A stretch of DNA of 32,963 nt from Candidatus Peregrinibacteria bacterium (GCA_016196295.1 JACPYA010000055.1:1-32963), one strand, 5' to 3'. Shown: positions 1-7,968, counted from the stretch's first letter. Program-made: numbers and translations. Notes: generated from the sequence alone by a model not told the origin.

Positions 1-41
1 GGCTTTTGTGCTGTGGCACTGCAAGCGAAGCCGATGGTTTG

Positions 42-124
42 ACCCGCCCGAACGATCTGATCGTTCGGATCGGGCGGGTTCCCCGGAGCTTGCTCCGGAA
101 GAGGGAGTCCAGAGCTTGCTCTGG
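42..124. repeat. Three consecutive hairpins upstream of dipZ
   Basis: Three inverted repeats lie in a row. Positions 42-79 have outer arms ACCCGCCC/GGGCGGGT and inner arms GAACGATC/GATCGTTC. Positions 83-98 read CCGGAGC-TT-GCTCCGG, and 109-124 read CCAGAGC-TT-GCTCTGG. The last two share the core AGCTTGCT with compensating changes in the stem, so pairing is preserved while sequence varies. They may end transcription of a gene left of the window or belong to a dispersed palindrome family. No T-tract follows, so a classical intrinsic terminator is not clear. Confidence 0.6.
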
Positions 125-180
125 GGTTCATACCAATGATTTGTTTCCTAATCAGCTAACAAGCTAATAAGCTAGACCGC

Positions 181-2070
181 ATGGATCTCACACTCTTTCT
201 TACCCTCTTCGTTGCAGGCATCTTGACCATTCTTTTGCCCTGCATCCTGCCGCTCATTCCGATCGTGCTCGGGGTCAGCATCGCCGGACGAAGCCGTTGG
301 CGTCCTCTCTTTGCCGTGCTCGGGATGCTTGTGAGCTTCGTCGGGTTCACGTTCCTGCTCCTCGTGGTGCTGAACCAGTTCGTCGAGGTGGCGGATTACA
401 TTCGCATCGGAACATACTATATTCTTCTTCTCTTCGGTCTTGGTTTCCTGACCAGCAACGCTTGGGTCCAGAGGATCGGTGCCGTACTCGGGGCCAGTTT
501 TTTCGTTTCCAAAGGACTGCTGCCGATGGGGATCGTCGCAGTTATCGGGCTGGTTGCCATGGAAATTGGGGGGATGATCGCCACCCGTCTGCAACAGATC
601 GGATCCGATCTGCAGGGCAAGGCTCGTGCGGAGTTTGGTGAAGATACGCCCCTCACCGCGTTTATTATCGGGCTCACGCTCGGTCTTGTCTGGGTGCCGT
701 GCGCCGGACCCGCGCTCGGGTTTGCCTTCACGCTCGTGCGCGAGGAGCCAGGGATTCGTGCAGCGGCTTTCCTCGGTGCGTATGGACTTGGCACGGCCGT
801 CCCGCTTCTTCTCATCGGCTACGGCGGACAGGCCGCGGTCCATTCCGTTCGGGCTCTTACGAAGTACACCGGTGTCGTGAAACAGGTCGCCGGAGCGCTC
901 CTCATCGTCACCGCGCTCGGGCTCCAATACAACTGGCTGTTCCAGCTCCAAACCTGGCTGGTCGAGAACACGAGCTTTGGAACACTCGGGACCGATCTCG
1001 AAGAAAAACTGTTCGGCGAAGACATGGACGTCGAAAATCCCATGGTTCCCACACCGCCAAATGATATTCCGCTTCCCCCGGGTTCTATGCAGCTTCCAAA
1101 ATTGCCAAAAATCACCCGCGCGCCGGAGTTTTCCGGACTCGGCCCCTGGCATAACTCAGAGCCCTTCACGCTGGAGAGCTTGCGGGGCAAGGTCATCCTC
1201 GTCGATTTCTGGACCTACAGCTGCATCAACTGCATCCGCACGCTCCCGTACCTCCGCGGGTACTGGGATCGCTACGCGAGTGGAAAGTTGAAAGTGGAAA
1301 ATGGAAAAATAACGAACGATTTTGTGTTGATTGGCGTGCACTCGCCGGAGTTCATCTTTGAAAAGAGCGAAACGAACGTGAAGGATGCGATCCGCCGTCA
1401 CGGTCTCACGTACCCGATCGCCCAGGATAATGATTTCAAGACCTGGAGAGCATTCGCCAACCGCTACTGGCCCGCGAAGTACTTAATCGATGCGAATGGC
1501 TACGTCCGGTACACGCACTTTGGAGAAGGAGCGTATGAGGAGACGGATTTGGCGATTCAGAGCTTGCTTGCGGAGATCGGAGTGAATATGGAGACCAATG
1601 AGACCAAGGAAACCAATGAGACCAAGGAATCCGGACGACGAGACCGATCCCCGGAAACATATTTGGGCTCACGAAGTTGGCCGGCGCTGGGGAATGGTGT
1701 CGATCTTGAAGCAGCCAGAGAGGGATATGATTATTACTGGCCAGCGGTCGATAAGAAATTATCCCTGCATCAGTATGCGCTTTTCGGCCGATGGCGCTTG
1801 GTGGAGGATGAGCGTCAAGTTTTAGAATCGGAAGAAGGAGAAATTCATATGCGATTCCGGGGCGCCGAAATTAACCTCGTCATGGGCATGAAAGAGGGAA
1901 GTGTACCTGCGAAGGTCGAGATTTTCGTGGATGGCAAAAAAACGAAAGATTTCACCATCGATAAGCAAGATTTGTATGAGCTCTGGAAGGGTGAATACGG
2001 AGACCACCTGATTGAGATCAAGATAAGCGGAGAGGGCGCGGAAGGTTACGCGTTTACGTTTGGGTCGTAA
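181..2070 (+). CDS. DipZ-like CcdA-thioredoxin fusion protein
   Basis: Predicted membrane thiol-disulfide protein of 629 aa that would move reducing power from the cytoplasm to an extracytoplasmic thioredoxin domain. The N-terminal half has about six hydrophobic segments with the CcdA-type cysteines in 'LPCILPLIP' (first segment) and 'VPCAGPALG'. A thioredoxin/TlpA-like domain follows, with the redox CxxC at Cys348-Cys351 in 'TYSCINCIRT'. The C-terminal ~160 residues (from 'PETYLGSRSWPA') resemble the carbohydrate-binding-like tail of DipZ proteins. Two stretches look inserted relative to the family pattern: residues 367-380 (Lys/Asn-rich, between 'YWDRYA' and 'FVLIGVHSPEF') and 470-485 (ETNETK repeat, encoded by a DNA repeat also present near 16.15 kb). 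No Shine-Dalgarno site precedes the ATG; upstream is a run of AAGCTA words. Family call is firm; the electron donor is unknown. Confidence 0.9.
   Translation: MDLTLFLTLFVAGILTILLPCILPLIPIVLGVSIAGRSRWRPLFAVLGMLVSFVGFTFLLLVVLNQFVEVADYIRIGTYYILLLFGLGFLTSNAWVQRIGAVLGASFFVSKGLLPMGIVAVIGLVAMEIGGMIATRLQQIGSDLQGKARAEFGEDTPLTAFIIGLTLGLVWVPCAGPALGFAFTLVREEPGIRAAAFLGAYGLGTAVPLLLIGYGGQAAVHSVRALTKYTGVVKQVAGALLIVTALGLQYNWLFQLQTWLVENTSFGTLGTDLEEKLFGEDMDVENPMVPTPPNDIPLPPGSMQLPKLPKITRAPEFSGLGPWHNSEPFTLESLRGKVILVDFWTYSCINCIRTLPYLRGYWDRYASGKLKVENGKITNDFVLIGVHSPEFIFEKSETNVKDAIRRHGLTYPIAQDNDFKTWRAFANRYWPAKYLIDANGYVRYTHFGEGAYEETDLAIQSLLAEIGVNMETNETKETNETKESGRRDRSPETYLGSRSWPALGNGVDLEAAREGYDYYWPAVDKKLSLHQYALFGRWRLVEDERQVLESEEGEIHMRFRGAEINLVMGMKEGSVPAKVEIFVDGKKTKDFTIDKQDLYELWKGEYGDHLIEIKISGEGAEGYAFTFGS
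1280..1312 (+). repeat. Short GGAAA-word repeat inside dipZ
   Basis: Near-tandem GTGGAAA/GTTGAAA/GTGGAAA/ATGGAAA words encode residues 367-380, between the thioredoxin helix and the 'VLIGVHSPEF' strand, where family members usually have only a few residues. It looks like a word-type repeat inserted in frame. This is inference from the remembered family pattern; no second copy is visible in the window. Confidence 0.4.
1590..1627 (+). repeat. Dispersed repeat copy inside dipZ
   Basis: 38 bp made of GAGACCAATGAGACCAAGG followed by a variant beginning AAACC. The reverse complement of 16149-16186 matches it at 36 of 38 positions. Here it is read in frame as ETNETKETNETK in the linker after the thioredoxin domain. 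Confidence 0.85.
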
Positions 2071-2084
2071 CCGGAATTAAAACC

Positions 2085-2112
2085 GTAGGCGTCGATTGCA
2101 ATCGACGCCTAC
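2085..2112. terminator. Perfect 28-bp palindrome between convergent genes
   Basis: A 28-bp perfect inverted repeat (half-site GTAGGCGTCGATTG) lies 14 bp after the dipZ stop and 19 bp before the amt stop, which converge on it. It could act as a bidirectional terminator, although no long T-run follows on either side, or as a mobile palindromic repeat. Confidence 0.6.
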
Positions 2113-2131
2113 TATGGGATACATCGATTGG

Positions 2132-3487
2132 TTAATGCGCCATCGCCGGCTCTGCCATCGACTTCTTCGTGAGGATCGATGTGGCGACAGGTGCCGGGGC
2201 AGGTCGCATCATCGGAAGATCGAGTTGTAGGTCGTACGCCGGCATGCCGTGCTCGCCGATATCCAGACCTTCCAGTTCTTCCGTGGTGCTGACGCGCAGG
2301 CCCATCACCGCCTTGATCGCATACCAACCGACAGCAGAAGCGATAGCCGTGAACGCACCGACGGCGAGGACGCCGATTGCTTGCGTGCCCAGGAGGCCCA
2401 CTCCGCCACCGTAGAAGAGCCCATCGACGGTGGAGAGGGATCCGGCCTGCGTCGCGAAGAGTCCGTATGCGAGTGTGCCCCAGATGCCGTTCGTCAGGTG
2501 GACCGCGAGCGCTCCGACCGGGTCATCGACGCGGATCTTCTCGAACCCGAAGACCGCGAGCACCGCAAGGGAGCCTGCGACCCCGCCGATGACCAGTGCT
2601 CCCGTCATCGAGACGGCATCGCAGGGCGCGGTGATGGCAACGAGCCCCGCGAGCGTGCCGTTGATGATCATGCCGAGGTCCGGTTTCTTTTGCATGTACC
2701 ACGACGTGAGCAGAGCCGTCAGCGTTCCGGCCGCCGCCGCCAGGTTCGTGGTGAGGGCGATGTGCGCGATGGCACGACCGTCCGCCGCCATGGTGCTTCC
2801 CGGGTTAAACCCGAACCATCCGAGCCAGAGGATGAGGCCCCCGAGCGTCGCGCTCGTCATGCTGTGTCCGCGGATCGTCTGCGCTTTGCCATCCATCGTG
2901 AACTTGCCGAGGCGCGGGCCAAGGATCATGGCCCCCGTCAGAGCCGCCCAGCCGCCGATGCTGTGCACGACGGTGGAACCGGCGAAGTCATGGAAACCCA
3001 TCGCGCTCAGGAAACCGCCGCCCCAGATCCAATGCCCCGCAACGGGGTAGAGCACGGCCGTCATGAGGAAGGAGAACGCGATGAACGCGGGGAACTTGAT
3101 GCGCTCCGCAACCGCTCCGGAAACGATCGTGGCTGCCGTTCCCGCAAAGACCAATTGGAAGAAGAACTTCGCCGCCATCGGCACAATCGTCCAGTCGAGC
3201 GATGCAAAAGAAGACGATCCGTTGATCAGCGACGGGAAGAATCCCGTGAGTCCTACGAGGGGATTGCCGTTACCAAACATCAGGCCAAAGCCGACTGCCC
3301 AGAAGGCGATACTGGAAATCGCGAAGACGACGTAGTTCTTCGCGAGGATGTTCACGCAGTTCTTCGCCTGGCAGAGGCCGGACTCCACGAGCGCGAAGCC
3401 GGCGTTCATGAAGAACACGAGGAACGCGGCGGCGAGCACCCAGACGGTGTCCAGAGAGACTTTGAGAGAATCGAGGGTCAGTTCCAT
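2132..3487 (-). CDS. amt: Ammonium transporter (Amt/MEP/Rh family)
   Basis: Integral membrane channel of 451 aa for ammonium/ammonia uptake, with about eleven hydrophobic segments. Visible family landmarks are 'AGFALVESG' in the first segment, '[16 protein letters not shown]' with the first pore histidine, and '[14 protein letters not shown]' with the second. I start it at the ATG giving [10 protein letters not shown]. An in-frame ATG 30 nt upstream would run through the hairpin at 3505-3523 and adds a non-conserved leader. It lies downstream of glnA on the same strand with about 57 bp between, so co-transcription for nitrogen assimilation is likely. No glnK/glnB follows in this window. A pyrimidine-rich tract, CCCCCTCATCATT, rather than a Shine-Dalgarno site, precedes the start. 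Confidence 0.94.
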   Translation of the reverse strand: MELTLDSLKVSLDTVWVLAAAFLVFFMNAGFALVESGLCQAKNCVNILAKNYVVFAISSIAFWAVGFGLMFGNGNPLVGLTGFFPSLINGSSSFASLDWTIVPMAAKFFFQLVFAGTAATIVSGAVAERIKFPAFIAFSFLMTAVLYPVAGHWIWGGGFLSAMGFHDFAGSTVVHSIGGWAALTGAMILGPRLGKFTMDGKAQTIRGHSMTSATLGGLILWLGWFGFNPGSTMAADGRAIAHIALTTNLAAAAGTLTALLTSWYMQKKPDLGMIINGTLAGLVAITAPCDAVSMTGALVIGGVAGSLAVLAVFGFEKIRVDDPVGALAVHLTNGIWGTLAYGLFATQAGSLSTVDGLFYGGGVGLLGTQAIGVLAVGAFTAIASAVGWYAIKAVMGLRVSTTEELEGLDIGEHGMPAYDLQLDLPMMRPAPAPVATSILTKKSMAEPAMAH

Positions 3488-3504
3488 AATGATGAGGGGG
3501 AAAG

Positions 3505-3523
3505 CGCAGGTTTTCAACCTGCG
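3505..3523. repeat. Hairpin between glnA and amt
   Basis: CGCAGGTT-TTC-AACCTGCG, an 8-bp stem with a 3-nt loop, sits between the glnA stop and the amt start. It could attenuate or process a glnA-amt transcript, or be a small dispersed palindrome. Function is not determined. Confidence 0.6.
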
Positions 3524-3544
3524 GAGAATGGAAAACTTTAACGA

Positions 3545-5041
3545 TTATGCATCAAAATATTTGAAATATTCATTCGCCGTGGGCCGCATCGCTTCGTCGG
3601 AGACTTCTCCTCGCTTCTGCGCGACGTAACTTTCCAGGAAGTTCTTGCTGAAGACTCCTTTTTTCATCAGGAAAGCGTGGTCGGCCTCCAGACAGTCGAG
3701 CGCTTCGCTTAAGTCTCCCGGCGCGTGCGGGATCTTGCTCAGTTTCTCCGCATCCATGTGGTAGAGGTTCTCCTCCGTGAACGCTCCCGGGTCGATCTGA
3801 TTCTCGATGCCATCGAGCCCTGCCATGAGCATCGCTGCGAATGCGATGTAGGGGTTACAGGTTGCATCCGGCATGCGGAATTCGACGCGCTTCGCCTTGG
3901 GATTATTGGAATACATCGGGATACGGATGGCCGCAGAACGATTGCGCGCGGAATAGATCAAGTTCACGGGAGCCTCGAAGCCCGGCACGAGTCGCTTGTA
4001 ACTGTTCGTCGTCGGGTTGCAGATGGCCGCGAGCGCTCGCGCGTGCTTGAGAAGGCCGCCGATGTAGTGGAGCGCCATCTTGCTGAGGCCCGCGTACTCA
4101 CCGCCCGCGAAGAGCGGCTTTCCTTCTTTCCAGAGGCTCTGGTGCACGTGCATCCCGGAGCCGTTGTCTCCCCAGATCGGTTTCGGCATGAAGGTCGCGA
4201 CTTTGCCGAAGCGGTGCGCGACGTTGCGCACGATGTACTTGTAGCGCATGAGCTTGTCCGCCATCACGAGGAGCTCGTCGCGTTCCATGTCGATCTCCGC
4301 TTGGCCGGCGGTCGCCACCTCGTGGTGGAAGGTCTCGATCTTGATGCCGGCCTGCTCCATCTCCCGCACCATCGCGGCGCGGATGGACTGCTGGCTGTCC
4401 ATGGGAGCGGAGGGGAAGTACCCCTCCTTGTGGCGGATTTTGTACCCATGGTTGCCGCCCTCTTCCTCGCGACCCGTATTCCAGATTGCCTCGTTTGAAT
4501 CAATCTTGTAAAACGCTCCCCCGGGCCCCTGGTCGAAGCGCACGGAGTCGAAGATGAAAAACTCCGCCTCCGGGCCGAAGTACGCGATGTCCGCGATGCC
4601 GCTCTCCTTCAAGTAGGCGACCGCGCAGTGTGCCATCGTGCGGGGACTGCTGCCATAGAACTTTCCCGTGAGCGGATCCTTTACGTCGCAGAGGAGCGAT
4701 ACCGTCGGTTCAGCCGAGAAGGTATCGAGGAAGGCCGTTGTGGGGTCTGGCACCAGGAGCATGTCGCTCTCGTGGATCGCCTGAAACCCGCGAATGGATG
4801 AACCGTCGAACCCCGCGGCGGAGTCCAGCACATCAGGAAGTTCATGGATCGGCTTGCTTGTGTGCTGGATGGTCCCCGGGACATCGACGAACGTGAAGTC
4901 CGCCACGGTGGCTTGGTGCTTCTTGGCAAAATTCAGCACATCAGTTGCCGTTTTGAGCTTTGGCGTGAAGGAGAGGTCCTCTCCTTGATGCATCGCTTTC
5001 GCATACACCGAATCTTGCAGGGAAGGAGTGAGAGTAGACAT
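3545..5041 (-). CDS. glnA: Glutamine synthetase type I
   Basis: ATP-dependent synthesis of glutamine from glutamate and ammonium in the cytoplasm, 498 aa. Landmarks in order are 'GFDGSSIRGF' (beta-grasp domain), 'FGPEAEFFIFD' (metal-binding glutamates), 'GHYF'-equivalent 'KEGYFPSAPMD', 'VATAGQAEIDM', 'KPIWGDNGSGMHVHQSLW' (ATP/metal-binding loop), 'NSYKRLVPGFEAPV' and 'RNRSAAIRIP' (glutamate binding), and 'RVEFRMPDATCNPYIAFAAMLMAG'. A GSI-beta adenylylation motif (NLYDLP-like) would lie near 'EENLYHMDAEK'; the Tyr is present but the context is diverged, so covalent control is uncertain. The gene is upstream of amt and divergent from a TrmB-family regulator that is a plausible controller. The start is preceded by ACCCCTCATCT, not a Shine-Dalgarno site. 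Confidence 0.96.
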   Translation of the reverse strand: MSTLTPSLQDSVYAKAMHQGEDLSFTPKLKTATDVLNFAKKHQATVADFTFVDVPGTIQHTSKPIHELPDVLDSAAGFDGSSIRGFQAIHESDMLLVPDPTTAFLDTFSAEPTVSLLCDVKDPLTGKFYGSSPRTMAHCAVAYLKESGIADIAYFGPEAEFFIFDSVRFDQGPGGAFYKIDSNEAIWNTGREEEGGNHGYKIRHKEGYFPSAPMDSQQSIRAAMVREMEQAGIKIETFHHEVATAGQAEIDMERDELLVMADKLMRYKYIVRNVAHRFGKVATFMPKPIWGDNGSGMHVHQSLWKEGKPLFAGGEYAGLSKMALHYIGGLLKHARALAAICNPTTNSYKRLVPGFEAPVNLIYSARNRSAAIRIPMYSNNPKAKRVEFRMPDATCNPYIAFAAMLMAGLDGIENQIDPGAFTEENLYHMDAEKLSKIPHAPGDLSEALDCLEADHAFLMKKGVFSKNFLESYVAQKRGEVSDEAMRPTANEYFKYFDA

Positions 5042-5100
5042 AGATGAGGGGTTAGTGATTAGAGATTAGTGATGAGGAAAATTAGAAAAAGATTGGTTTG

Positions 5101-5130
5101 TTTTTACCGTTTGCGAAATCAAGCGATCAA
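5101..5130 (-). promoter_or_regulatory. Candidate glnA promoter
   Basis: On the minus strand TTGATC (5130-5125), an 18-bp spacer, and TAAAAA (5106-5101), each 4/6 to sigma70 consensus. This would give a leader of roughly 50 nt that contains repeated CTAATC words (5050-5075). It is the best candidate I see in the 317-bp glnA-trmB gap; the rest of that gap holds only the trmB promoter and direct repeats listed separately. Confidence 0.35.
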
Positions 5131-5258
5131 CGAAACGGTGAACACAAGAATGAAACTGTTCCCCATTTTTACAACTGAACAGAAGTATTGATTTTGCTCT
5201 TCTATAAGCCACTTTACGGATCATCATTTCTCTTCGGTTTCGGGATACTTCCAAAGTG

Positions 5259-5288
5259 TTGTCGGAACCCATTACACATTGCTACACT
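5259..5288 (+). promoter_or_regulatory. Candidate trmB promoter
   Basis: TTGTCG (5259-5264), 18-bp spacer, TACACT (5283-5288). The predicted start of transcription near 5295 leaves about 60 nt of leader that contains the two direct repeats at 5315-5353, an arrangement that fits autoregulation. Confidence 0.45.
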
Positions 5289-5314
5289 CGGTCTCCCGTT
5301 CCCTGATCGCATGG

Positions 5315-5353
5315 TTCGAATTCCCTCACCATTAGTTCGACTTCGCTCACCAT
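5315..5353. promoter_or_regulatory. Two direct repeats, operator-like
   Basis: TTCGAATTCCCTCACCAT at 5315-5332 and TTCGACTTCGCTCACCAT at 5336-5353 match at 16 of 18 positions and are spaced 21 bp centre to centre, two helical turns. They lie immediately before the regulator's start codon, which fits a binding site for the encoded TrmB-type protein. Binding is inferred. Confidence 0.5.
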
Positions 5354-5358
5354 AAAAA

Positions 5359-6165
5359 ATGGCCAAAGATCTCATCCACATCCTCGAAGCCGTCGGTCTC
5401 GACGATAAGGAAGCGCAGCTCTACCTCGCGGGGTTGCAGCTCGGCACCGCGCCTGCATCCGACTACGCGAAGAAGGCAGGAGTAAACCGGATCACGACCT
5501 ACAACGCGCTCGAGGAATTGGTGCAGAAAGGGTACTTCACGAAGGTGAAGAAGGTACGCAGTAAGTGGTACGCGCCCGTCGCGCCGGAGTACCTGTCACT
5601 GGAGGCACGCAAATCCGCAGAGGCCCTCGACCGCGCGCTCCCGGAACTACGCTCACTGCAAGGAGCCAAGTACCGCAAGCCGCGTGTGCGCTTCTTCGAA
5701 GGATGGGAAGGCGTGCGCCACGTCTACGAGGACACGCTGACGGCAAAGTCCGAGCTCTTGAACTTCGCAAACTCGGGAGTCGTCCGCAAATTTTGGCCGA
5801 ACTACGACGAGGAGTACGTCGCTGAGCGCATGAAGCGGGGGATCGCGCTCCGAGGCATCGCGCCGAATGACGAAGTGGGACAGCGCGTGCACGGTCAGGA
5901 CAAAGAACGCCTGCGCGAGATCCGCCTGGTCTCCGCGACCGACTTCGACTTTCGCAACGAGATCAACGTCTACGATCACAAGGTCGCGATCGTTTCCTTC
6001 GGCGACGGCAAAGACATGTTCGGCGTGATCATGGAGAGCAAAGAAGTTGCCGAAACGCAGAGGCAAATTTTTGAAATGGCCTGGCGATATGCAGGTTCGA
6101 TGGCGTCCAGAGAAGAGGCGATCAAGAATGCAAAACGACAATTAATCGCCAAAACAGCAGCGTAA
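5359..6165 (+). CDS. TrmB-family transcriptional regulator
   Basis: Predicted DNA-binding regulator of 268 aa. The N-terminal ~75 residues form a TrmB-type winged helix-turn-helix: 'DDKEAQLYLAGLQLGTAPASDY' followed by the recognition region 'AGVNRITTYNALEELVQKGYF' and a basic wing 'TKVKKVRSKWY'. The remainder ('KPRVRFFEGWEGVRHVYEDTL', 'INVYDHKVAIVSFGDGKDMFGVIMESKEVAETQRQIFEMAW') matches the C-terminal effector region of short TrmB-like proteins and lacks the large maltose-binding domain of archaeal TrmB. It is divergent from glnA-amt and preceded by paired direct repeats, so it may sense nitrogen status and control them. That role is inferred from position. No Shine-Dalgarno site is seen. Confidence 0.85.
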   Translation: MAKDLIHILEAVGLDDKEAQLYLAGLQLGTAPASDYAKKAGVNRITTYNALEELVQKGYFTKVKKVRSKWYAPVAPEYLSLEARKSAEALDRALPELRSLQGAKYRKPRVRFFEGWEGVRHVYEDTLTAKSELLNFANSGVVRKFWPNYDEEYVAERMKRGIALRGIAPNDEVGQRVHGQDKERLREIRLVSATDFDFRNEINVYDHKVAIVSFGDGKDMFGVIMESKEVAETQRQIFEMAWRYAGSMASREEAIKNAKRQLIAKTAA

Positions 6166-6172
6166 CTAAGTA

Positions 6173-6200
6173 TTGACGGAAGTAAAGTTTAATTTACAAT
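6173..6200 (+). promoter_or_regulatory. Candidate promoter upstream of thyA
   Basis: TTGACG (6173-6178), 16-bp spacer, TACAAT (6195-6200), each 5/6 to sigma70 consensus. It begins 8 bp after the trmB stop and would give a ~200-nt leader before thyA. The leader holds small hairpins (GGAGT...ACTCC near 6207-6224) and two very short ORFs. Confidence 0.6.
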
Positions 6201-6247
6201 ACAAGGAGTTCATTTCCACTCCGTTACTCTTTTAAGAGGACAGTCAC

Positions 6248-6277
6248 ATGAAGTCCCAGACCTGGTCCCCATTCTAG
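6248..6277 (+). other. Possible 9-aa leader peptide
   Basis: ATG-initiated ORF encoding MKSQTWSPF, preceded at 8 nt by AAGAGG, one of the few Shine-Dalgarno-like sites in the window. It lies within the long leader between the 6173 promoter and thyA. It may be a leader peptide or chance. Confidence 0.25.
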
Positions 6278-6313
6278 AGCGCCTTTACAGGAAATATTCT
6301 ACTATGAGGCTCT

Positions 6314-6394
6314 ATGAAGCAATACCTCATCGCCTTTCTCCATCGCCCTTCCTGCTTCGCCAAGGCTTCGCAGGACAGGTCGGGCTACGGATGA
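6314..6394 (+). other. 26-aa ORF built partly from a hairpin repeat
   Basis: Starts MKQYL, like ThyA itself, and ends [13 protein letters not shown]. The latter is encoded by CCTGCTTCGCC AAGGCTTCGCAGG (6351-6374), an imperfect hairpin with CCTGC/GCAGG arms and an inner GCC-AA-GGC stem. It is probably a dispersed repeat next to a partial copy of the thyA start rather than a functional gene. Confidence 0.3.
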
Positions 6395-6407
6395 GAACAA
6401 GCGATTT

Positions 6408-7220
6408 ATGAAACAGTATTTGGATCTACTGAGGCATGTGTTGCGCAACGGCGTCCGCAAGGACGATCGGACGGGCACAGGGACTCTCTCGGTGTTTGGA
6501 TATCAGATGCGGTTCGATCTCCAGAAAGGATTTCCACTCCTTACGACGAAGAAGCTCTCGACGCGGTCGATCTTCCACGAGCTCCTCTGGTTTTTGAAAG
6601 GGGAGACGAACATCAAATACTTGAAGGACAATAATGTGACGATTTGGGATGAATGGGCAGACGAACAGGGGCACTTGGGTCCGGTCTACGGGAAGCAGTG
6701 GCGCAAGTGGGAGGGGCCGGATGGCAAAGTCTACGATCAGATCTCGTGGGTGATCGACGAGATCAAAAAGAATCCGAACTCCCGAAGGCTTGTCGTGTCT
6801 GCCTGGAATGTGCCGGATCTCGAAAAGATGGCGCTCGCCCCGTGCCACTGCCTGTTTCAGTTCTACGTAAGTGAAGGAGCGCGGCCAGGAATGGCCACGT
6901 TGAGTTGCCAGCTCTACCAGCGCAGCGCCGACATCTTCCTCGGCGTGCCCTTCAATATCGCTTCCTACGCGCTCCTCACCCACATGATCGCGCAAGTGTG
7001 CGGCCTGCAGGTCGGCGAATTTATCCACACGCTCGGCGATGCACATCTCTATCGCAATCATCTGGATCAAGCGATGACGCAATTGGAACGAACACCTCGC
7101 GCGCTTCCAACCCTGAAGCTCAATCCGAACGTACAGTCGATCTTCGATTTCGCCTACGAAGACATCGAGATCCTGAACTACGATCCGCACCCGGCGATCA
7201 AGGCGCCCATATCGGTATAA
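6408..7220 (+). CDS. thyA: Thymidylate synthase
   Basis: Converts dUMP to dTMP using methylene-tetrahydrofolate, 270 aa. Landmarks are the N-terminal '[26 protein letters not shown]' (phosphate-binding Arg), '[16 protein letters not shown]', '[22 protein letters not shown]', the active-site cysteine in '[11 protein letters not shown]', '[26 protein letters not shown]' and '[15 protein letters not shown]'. The gene is followed after 86 bp by dihydrofolate reductase, which regenerates the folate it oxidises, so the two are functionally paired. No Shine-Dalgarno site precedes the ATG; the leader may be long. Confidence 0.97.
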   Translation: MKQYLDLLRHVLRNGVRKDDRTGTGTLSVFGYQMRFDLQKGFPLLTTKKLSTRSIFHELLWFLKGETNIKYLKDNNVTIWDEWADEQGHLGPVYGKQWRKWEGPDGKVYDQISWVIDEIKKNPNSRRLVVSAWNVPDLEKMALAPCHCLFQFYVSEGARPGMATLSCQLYQRSADIFLGVPFNIASYALLTHMIAQVCGLQVGEFIHTLGDAHLYRNHLDQAMTQLERTPRALPTLKLNPNVQSIFDFAYEDIEILNYDPHPAIKAPISV

Positions 7221-7285
7221 ATCCGAAATTCGAATTTCGAAATTCGAAGCGGCCTTTCGGATTTCGGATTTGGTTCTTCGAATTT
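7220..7285. repeat. Word-type inverted repeat between thyA and folA
   Basis: Tandem words AATCCGAAATTCGAATTTCG / AAATTCGAAG are followed by their complements CTTTCGGATTTCGGATTT and CTTCGAATTTT, giving several alternative stems. It is one of several intergenic elements in the window built from repeated short words in both orientations. Confidence 0.6.
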
Positions 7286-7306
7286 TCCATCTGCTAAGCT
7301 GGAGCC

Positions 7307-7807
7307 ATGATTATCAGTCTTATAGCAGCAGTTGCAGATAATGGCGTCATTGGAGGAGCAAACAAACTCCTCTGGCACCTGCCGGATGACCTGAAGCGCT
7401 TCAAGGCGCTCACGAAGGGGCACCCGGTCATCATGGGACGAAAGACCTATGAATCGATCGGTCGGCCGCTGCCGGAGCGAAAAAACATCGTGATTACCCA
7501 TCAAGATCTCACGCTTAGAGGATGCGAAGTTGTTTCATCGCTGGATGAAGCGATTGCCTCTGCAAAATCAGGAAGGCCCGAGGGAATTTTCATCATCGGA
7601 GGAGGGGAGATCTACAAGCAAGCGATGGAGATCGCAGACCGGATGTATCTCACACACGTGCATGCCTCGCCTGCGGGTGATGTCTATTTCCCGGAATTTG
7701 ATGCATCGGAATGGAACATTATCGAAGAGGAAGATCATCCCATCGATAAAGATCACGCGTATCGATTCACCTACAAAACCTACCACCGCACCAGAAGCCC
7801 TCGTTGA
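7307..7807 (+). CDS. folA: Dihydrofolate reductase
   Basis: NADPH-dependent reduction of dihydrofolate to tetrahydrofolate, 166 aa, usual length. Landmarks are 'ISLIAAVADNGVIGGANKLLWHLPDDLKRFKALT' (substrate loop with the catalytic acidic residue Asp in 'LPDDLKRF'), 'GHPVIMGRKTYESIGRPLPERKNIVIT' (NADPH binding), 'IFIIGGGEIYKQAM' and 'DRMYLTHVHA'. The gene follows thyA on the same strand, consistent with dTMP synthesis coupling. The ATG at 7307 gives the conserved N-terminus; TAAGCT ending 6 nt upstream could be a weak -10 box. Confidence 0.97.
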   Translation: MIISLIAAVADNGVIGGANKLLWHLPDDLKRFKALTKGHPVIMGRKTYESIGRPLPERKNIVITHQDLTLRGCEVVSSLDEAIASAKSGRPEGIFIIGGGEIYKQAMEIADRMYLTHVHASPAGDVYFPEFDASEWNIIEEEDHPIDKDHAYRFTYKTYHRTRSPR

Positions 7808-7930
7808 ATCAGACCTTGATGGCTTTGGTGCGGGGCAGGTCAGCGGAAGAAGCAGGGGTTCAGCGGCGCCTTATTTTTGGCTTATTTAAGACATGAATTG
7901 AGGTACTTGAAAGATCATCGAGAAAGTATT

Positions 7931-7959
7931 TGGTCAAGGACCATCGTTTTCCCGATACT
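7931..7959 (+). promoter_or_regulatory. Promoter abutting a start codon
   Basis: TGGTCA (7931-7936), 17-bp spacer, GATACT (7954-7959). The -10 box ends 9 nt before the ATG at 7969, so the transcript would begin only a few nucleotides before, or at, the start codon. Confidence 0.55.
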
Positions 7960-7968
7960 GTGATCGCT

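Noticed and set aside
2249-3541. 430-codon plus-strand frame over amt
   Set aside because: Antisense shadow of a well-conserved transporter.
5066-5272. 68-codon minus-strand frame between glnA and trmB
   Set aside because: No motif; it occupies the promoter region and overlaps both candidate promoters.
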